DNA from: Diphasiastrum complanatum | Lineage: Eukaryota; Streptophyta; Lycopodiopsida; Lycopodiales; Lycopodiaceae | Direction: 5' to 3' | Assembly: GCA_029204225.1 (NCBI GenBank) | Contig: CM055109.1 | Span: 31,347,870 to 31,411,869 of the forward strand | Length of the DNA: 64,000 nucleotides | Shown here: in pieces, positions 58,818 through 64,000 of the stretch | How the letters are laid out: every line of letters begins with the position of its first letter | Numbering within the stretch: position 1 is the stretch's first letter | Program-made: the position numbers and the translations under genes | Notes under the pieces: model-generated | Told to the model about the DNA's origin: nothing | What the model saw: the letters and a program-made list of their open reading frames with translations, nothing else | Database searches by the model: none

Positions 58818-60600
58818 GAATCTATGAATGCTTTGACCTTAAAACTTAGTTCTAGACAAAGTTTTTGTGTGCATCCAACCTTAGTGCTTTAGTAAAAATA
58901 TATGGTGTCATATCTTGCATTCGATAGTACTGCAAGTTTTTCTCATGTTCGAGAACTTTGCTTCTGACATAGTGATTCTTAAGTAGCTTGAGAGGCTGTG
59001 ATATACTCTAATTCAGTAGAAGATAGAACAATCAAAATTTCCTTGCAACTTTTCCATGAAATAGACCAACAGTTGAGGAAGAATCTAAATCTAGAAGTGG
59101 ATTTACAAGTGTCTAGATCTCCTTCCCAACTTGCATCTGAATAACCATTGAGAAAATTGAGTTTGTCATTGGTCCATAACAAATGCAAAAGTCCATTTTA
59201 GCTTGAATACATCTCAAAACTCTGCTAAGAGCCTTCCAATGTGTAATACCAGGATTAGTCATAAATTGACTTAAGGAACTAACTACAAAAGCTATGTTTG
59301 GTTTGGTACAGATCATTGCATACATAAGAGATCCTTTATCGAATGATAAGGATATTCACTCATCTACTCCTTCTCTTCTATCGTCTGAGGACACTGGTCC
59401 TTCAACATCTTGAGTCCTAGGTCCATCGGTGAGAGAGGCAATTTGCAATTCATCAGATTATATCTGATCAAGACATTGTGAATGTATCTTTGCTGAGTAA
59501 TATAATTCAATTTCTATTTTATGTCTCTTTGGATTTGAATACATAGACAGTAATGAGTTTCGCCTAGGTCAGTCATGTCGAATTCTGATGATAGCATTGT
59601 CTTAGCTTCTTCTATTAGATCGATATTGTCGCTGAAAAACAATGTGCCATCCACATACAAAGTGATAATAATAAAAGAATGCTGCATTGACTTGAAGTAG
59701 ACATAAGAATCTGAAGTGTTTGGTTTATAGCCGTGATCCTTCGATATTATAACCTTTAAGTTGCATCATGTAAATGTCGTCGTCGATAACTCCATTAAGA
59801 TATGATGTATGTACATCCATTTGATGTACTTCCAAATTTGTTGCATCAACAAATGACAATAGAAGTCTGATTGAATAATGTTTAACTACTGGACTGAAAT
59901 TCTCAATATAGTCAACATTGTGTACCTGAGAAAATCCTCTGGCGGCAAGTCAAGCCTTTCTTCGATCGATGCTTTCAACTGCCTTGCATTTGATTTTGAG
60001 TATCCATTTGCAATCAACTACATTTCTATTGGTGGGCAATTTGACAATAGTCCAAGTCCGGTTCTTGATAAGAGATGAATACTCTTTATCCATAGCTTCT
60101 TTCCAAAGATCAGAATCGGGTTGACTGAGCACCTCTTCAACAGTAGTCAGCTCTTGAACAAGGTAAGTTGTAGACTCGTCGATACACCTTGTAGGTGGTC
60201 TACATTCTCTTGTCGATCTTATGGGTAATGAACGAAGTTGATTATTTTCATCATGTTGTACTGGACTGCAACATCATCAACTTTGGATTCTCTACTGATA
60301 AGTTGTTCGTCTGGAGTAGACGAGCTAGGACCTTCAATAGGAATAGTCGACTTAGGAACAAAATTGTTCGATGTTTCAAGAAAGTCTGATAGTTTGACTG
60401 TATAAGCTTTGCCCTTAGCTTTGAGGTCGATAAACTGATCTTTGATGAAGGCGATATCCCGATTGGTGAATATCTTTGACTCGACAAAATCATACAACTT
60501 ATAAGCTTTATCTGAAGTAGTGTAGCTAATGAAAATAGATTTGATACTATGGGTTTCCTCCCATACTTTCTTTCACAAAGGAAGCGGATGCCCTCTACAT
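58818..60600 (-). pseudogene. Copia pol relic, element G (post-integrase - RT - RNase H)
   Basis: On the minus strand: FIKDQFIDLKAKGK (about 60440) as in element D, MDKEYSSLIKNRTWTIVKLP and VVDCKWILKIKCKAVESIDRR (60100-59950), RT with LYVDGTLFFSDNID at about 59660-59630, then YAMICTKPNIAFVVSSLSQF, SDASWEGDLDTCKSTS and LSSTELEYITAS of RNase H. The second catalytic Asp of YVDD is Gly. Many stops; integrase and upstream parts are missing. It is closest to family D. Confidence 0.85.
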
Positions 60601-61230
60601 ACACATTCACAAAACAAATGAATGATTATTAGCCAAACACGTCATAAAAATGAAATGAAATAAAAAATTAGGAAGCTTGAATTCATAAATAAATTTCTCC
60701 CAATTTTTTTTAGATGCCCATCCCAGCCTCTTCTTGCCTTTACTACATAATCATCTTAATGATTGGTGCTTATGACGAATATGTGTACACATACTCGTCT
60801 TCGCCCATTTGTCATTAAATCGAGTTGGTTGTGGAAACTCACACTACAATATATCAAGTATCTTGTCTTTGTCCCCTTGGTTTTGTTGCTCCCAAGAGTT
60901 AAACAAGTCGTGACCAAAGTATTTAAGAGTAAGGGGTATTGATAACAACCTTACCCCTAATGTCCATGATGATGGAACCGTCCTCATCAAGGTCATAGAA
61001 AACATTTGTGGATTCTTCTGACGGCATCTCCATCGAAACGAATCCATGATCTTGTTGATCGGATTCTCCTTCGGAAAGACAAAAGGACTTTCAATTTTTG
61101 CCTTTCCTCAGGAGATAGCATAGTATAAAAATCTCACACTCAATCGTAATCTGATCCCCGAGGCTTGTCCTCTTCCACTGGAAGAGGATCTTGGCCTCCT
61201 CCTTGATGCTCCGCTACCACTAGTAGACAT
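60601..61230 (-). pseudogene. Unknown coding relic beginning MSTSGSG
   Basis: An ATG at 61230 starts MSTSGSGASRRRPRSSSSGR, a basic Ser/Arg/Gly-rich stretch stopped by TGA at 61108. Shifted frames continue with SPEERQKLKVLLSF, VFYDLDEDGSIIMDIRGKVV and LKYFGHDLFNSWEQQNQGDK. The pieces are collinear and look like one decayed gene with at least two shifts. The family is not recognised; a transposase-associated protein is possible but unproven. Confidence 0.35.
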
Positions 61231-61302
61231 GACTATTGAGAGAAAAATAAAAAGTTGTAAAAAGAACTTGGAAAGATATGAAATGTGAAAAATGAAAAAG
61301 AG

Positions 61303-61700
<398 letters not shown>

Positions 61701-63089
61701 ATTGAGAGTGAGAGTGAGCCTCAAGAAATCCACAAGAAAAAACATGGAGAAATATCGAAAGAGGGCATTTTTATACACTTTTTTGATTTCAAGAGATGCG
61801 TGGCTCTGCCACAAAACTTTTTGCTATGCATGGCAGTGCCATGCGATTTTTTTTTGCCTACTCCAAGAGCATGACCTAATAGGTGTCATATAGCAAGTAG
61901 TTTGTCAAAAAGACAAATTATCGCACTAAAAAAATGATTGGACTCTTATTTTATAAATTTGTTTTGAAGGAGAAATATAAGGACTGACAAGACTTTTTTT
62001 TTATGAATTTTTAAGGACAAAGCATGTGAGTGAAATGACATATTTTGGGTACAAGAGGGCTTCTTTGAAGATTTTGATGATTTTTGAAAAAGGACAAATG
62101 AGTATTAATTATATTTTGATTTGATATAAGACAAGTAGATGATTTGATATGGTTGGTACAAAATGACCACGTGTTTAAAAGATTTTTGGGATTTATAAAA
62201 CTGACAAATGTAAATATGTGGTTTGATGTCACATATAAGTTGTGGACATTATTTAGTTTATAAAGTCTTAAGTGATTTGTTATATATATGTCCCTTAGAA
62301 ACCCGTTCAGACCCTTTTGGGTCGGAATGTTTTCCTAAAAATAAAAAAACATGTGTTAAACTGTGATCTTCCTTCTTCTTCTTTGTAATACACTGAAGGA
62401 CACTAGATATAGTGCTACTTCCACGAAGTATGGTACCAAGGAGATAGATTTCAAGGAAAATGGTTGTGTGTTGTGCAGTTGAAGGCAATTGAAGGAAGAT
62501 TAAGGATAGAAGAGATTTGAAATCTCAGTGGGTGGGATCCAAGCAGGGATTGGAGGTGGGTTTTTTTGTGAAGGGATTGTTGATGGATGGAGATGGGAGA
62601 AATTGACAAGAGCGCAACGGGCGGGTGTTTTCAGACTTTGGGTTGAGTGGATGGAAAGGAAATAGCTAGCAGCAGCTCAATGGTTGTTAGATGATTGCTA
62701 GCGTTGAGGAATGGATCAAGCATCTTTGTTTGTGAAATCCTTGGATGTGTTCTTTGCAGAGGTGCTATCGGCAATGTTGAGAAGATCGTCGGGACTAATT
62801 GATTGTATCATAGTTGGATTTCGATTTTAGAGGATCATTGAGAGCGTGAAATGGGTTTTTCTTGAGATGGTGATGGGGGACAAGGAAAAATTGAGCATTT
62901 GCAATGTCCATCTGTTAAAGTGCTCATGCTCTTGTGTTACATCGACTTTACTGCCATAATCTCTTCTTGAAAGAAAACTATTGCTCTCTTGTCCTTCCAA
63001 GCAACAGACTAATCATCATGCCCAAGGACTAGATTCAATCTACCAGGGGCCAAAATTGATTGTTCCAGATCATAGATTGATCAAGTTCA
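61701..63089. other. Gene-poor spacer
   Basis: No coding motif, RNA gene or clear transposon sequence was identified. Confidence 0.45.
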
Positions 63090-63890
63090 GTCACAATTTT
63101 CTATGTCAAGTGATAAGGACCAAGATCTTGTATTGGACATTAGATTTGAATCATCTCAAGTGATGGGAATTGACTTTGATCTATTTCATGAACACACGAT
63201 TTCTCAAATTCGATCACTTTATGAGAAACCTTTAGTGTTATTCACCAAAATTGAGCTATTCCAAAAGATGCACGCACATCAAATTTTAGTATCTCATGTG
63301 ATATGAGTCAATTTCGTTGACAAGGGATCAAGCTGAGCTATCTTGATATACTAGACTTGGGATTGGTTAAGTCTGATCACTTGATGAGCTGTGTCGGGTG
63401 ACAAGCAACAAAACCACGGATAGACATAAAATTTAAGTTATCACGTGTGATAGGGTTCTAACAAGGGGTTGAACTTGAGCTGTCTTGAAATATTACTTGT
63501 TGAGTCTAGTCACTTGATGAGCCATGTCAAGTAATAAGTAGCAAAATCATATGTAAGGTAGCAAATTTTGACTTTCTAGGGTGATAGAGACATCAAAATG
63601 GGACTATTTATATTGATAGACACCAAGTTTGAGCTATCCGATGTGAATATGTTGGTCAATTATGACCACTCAATGAACAATGACGAGTAAGTAGGACCAA
63701 AATTGAGTTGTCTCACATGTAAGCACTGCATTCAAAGTTACATGAATGTCATAATCTCAAAATAACTCTAACTTGATCACTCAATGGACAATCTCAAGCG
63801 ATAAGGACCAATATGCGATATCTCAAGTGATAGACAATAATTTTGAGCTATATCGCATGATAGGAGCCAATTCCATTGATAAGCGATAAA
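63090..63890. repeat. Diffuse degenerate repeat (gagctatctcaagtgata family)
   Basis: Variants of 'ttgagctatctcaagtgatagg' and 'gatcacttgatgagc..tgtc..gt(g/a)a(c/t)aag' recur roughly every 60-160 bp (for example 63103, 63153, 63378, 63438, 63511, 63697, 63783, 63811 and 63849). The units are too diverged to give a firm period. The array may continue past the right edge. Confidence 0.5.
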
Positions 63891-64000
63891 AAACAATCAA
63901 TCTAAATGTACTACATGATGGAGATGAGAAGGTCCACTTCTCAAGAAAAGGAAAAATGAAGTCCAAGAAGAAGATCCAAAGCATGAAGGCCAAGAGTGAT

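Overview
The window reads as nuclear DNA of a vascular land plant. The evidence is one intact GRAS-family gene of the SCARECROW type, many decayed Ty1/copia retrotransposons with tRNA-Met-type primer sites, a degenerate array of the plant telomere motif (CCCTAAA), a LINE relic, and very long GA/CT and GT microsatellites. Gene density is very low. The divergent SCARECROW sequence and the large repeat-filled spacers would fit a fern, lycophyte or gymnosperm better than a compact angiosperm genome, but that is inference and the species cannot be named from the sequence.

Layout. 1-11.4 kb: three copies of one copia family (A): a fragment cut by the left window edge, a direct-orientation copy with two LTRs but an internal deletion, and a reverse-strand copy. 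Between the last two lie a ~350-bp satellite-like array and a 315-bp GA tract. 11.4-26 kb: gene-poor DNA with several short tandem duplications, an integrase relic, a CTAGGAAA/TTTCCTAG-rich patch, a degenerate telomere-like array (21.3-22.2 kb), a patch with seven CCGAC motifs, and a truncated LINE. 26.0-28.4 kb (minus): the SCARECROW-like gene, with an overlapping upstream ORF and a TATA-like box about 210 bp upstream of the ATG. 28.7-34.4 kb: no gene seen. 34.5-42 kb: an LTR (family F), a 25-bp minisatellite, an AT-rich coding-like block of unknown origin fused to copia sequence, and a mosaic of copia pieces (families B and C) on both strands. 42-52.2 kb: the best-preserved copia element (D, minus, with PBS, polypurine tract and LTRs), then a fragment of a second D-like copy lying head to head with a plus-strand element E. 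52.2-53.4 kb: a gag fragment and a second family-F LTR, inverted relative to the first. 53.8-55.1 kb: a candidate spliced gene of unknown function running into a repeat array (55.1-58.6 kb). 58.7-60.6 kb: another minus-strand copia relic. The rest is microsatellite, unknown relics and diffuse repeats.

The only gene here with a clear host function is the SCARECROW homologue, a transcription factor. Everything else is retrotransposon debris, tandem repeats or unassigned coding-like sequence. I found no convincing new multi-gene system. The observations most worth following are the AT-rich coding block at 36.6-37.4 kb, the spliced unknown gene at 53.8-55.1 kb with its repeat array, the CCGAC cluster at 22.6-22.9 kb and the overlapping uORF of the SCARECROW gene. 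Family letters A-G are local labels, not database names.
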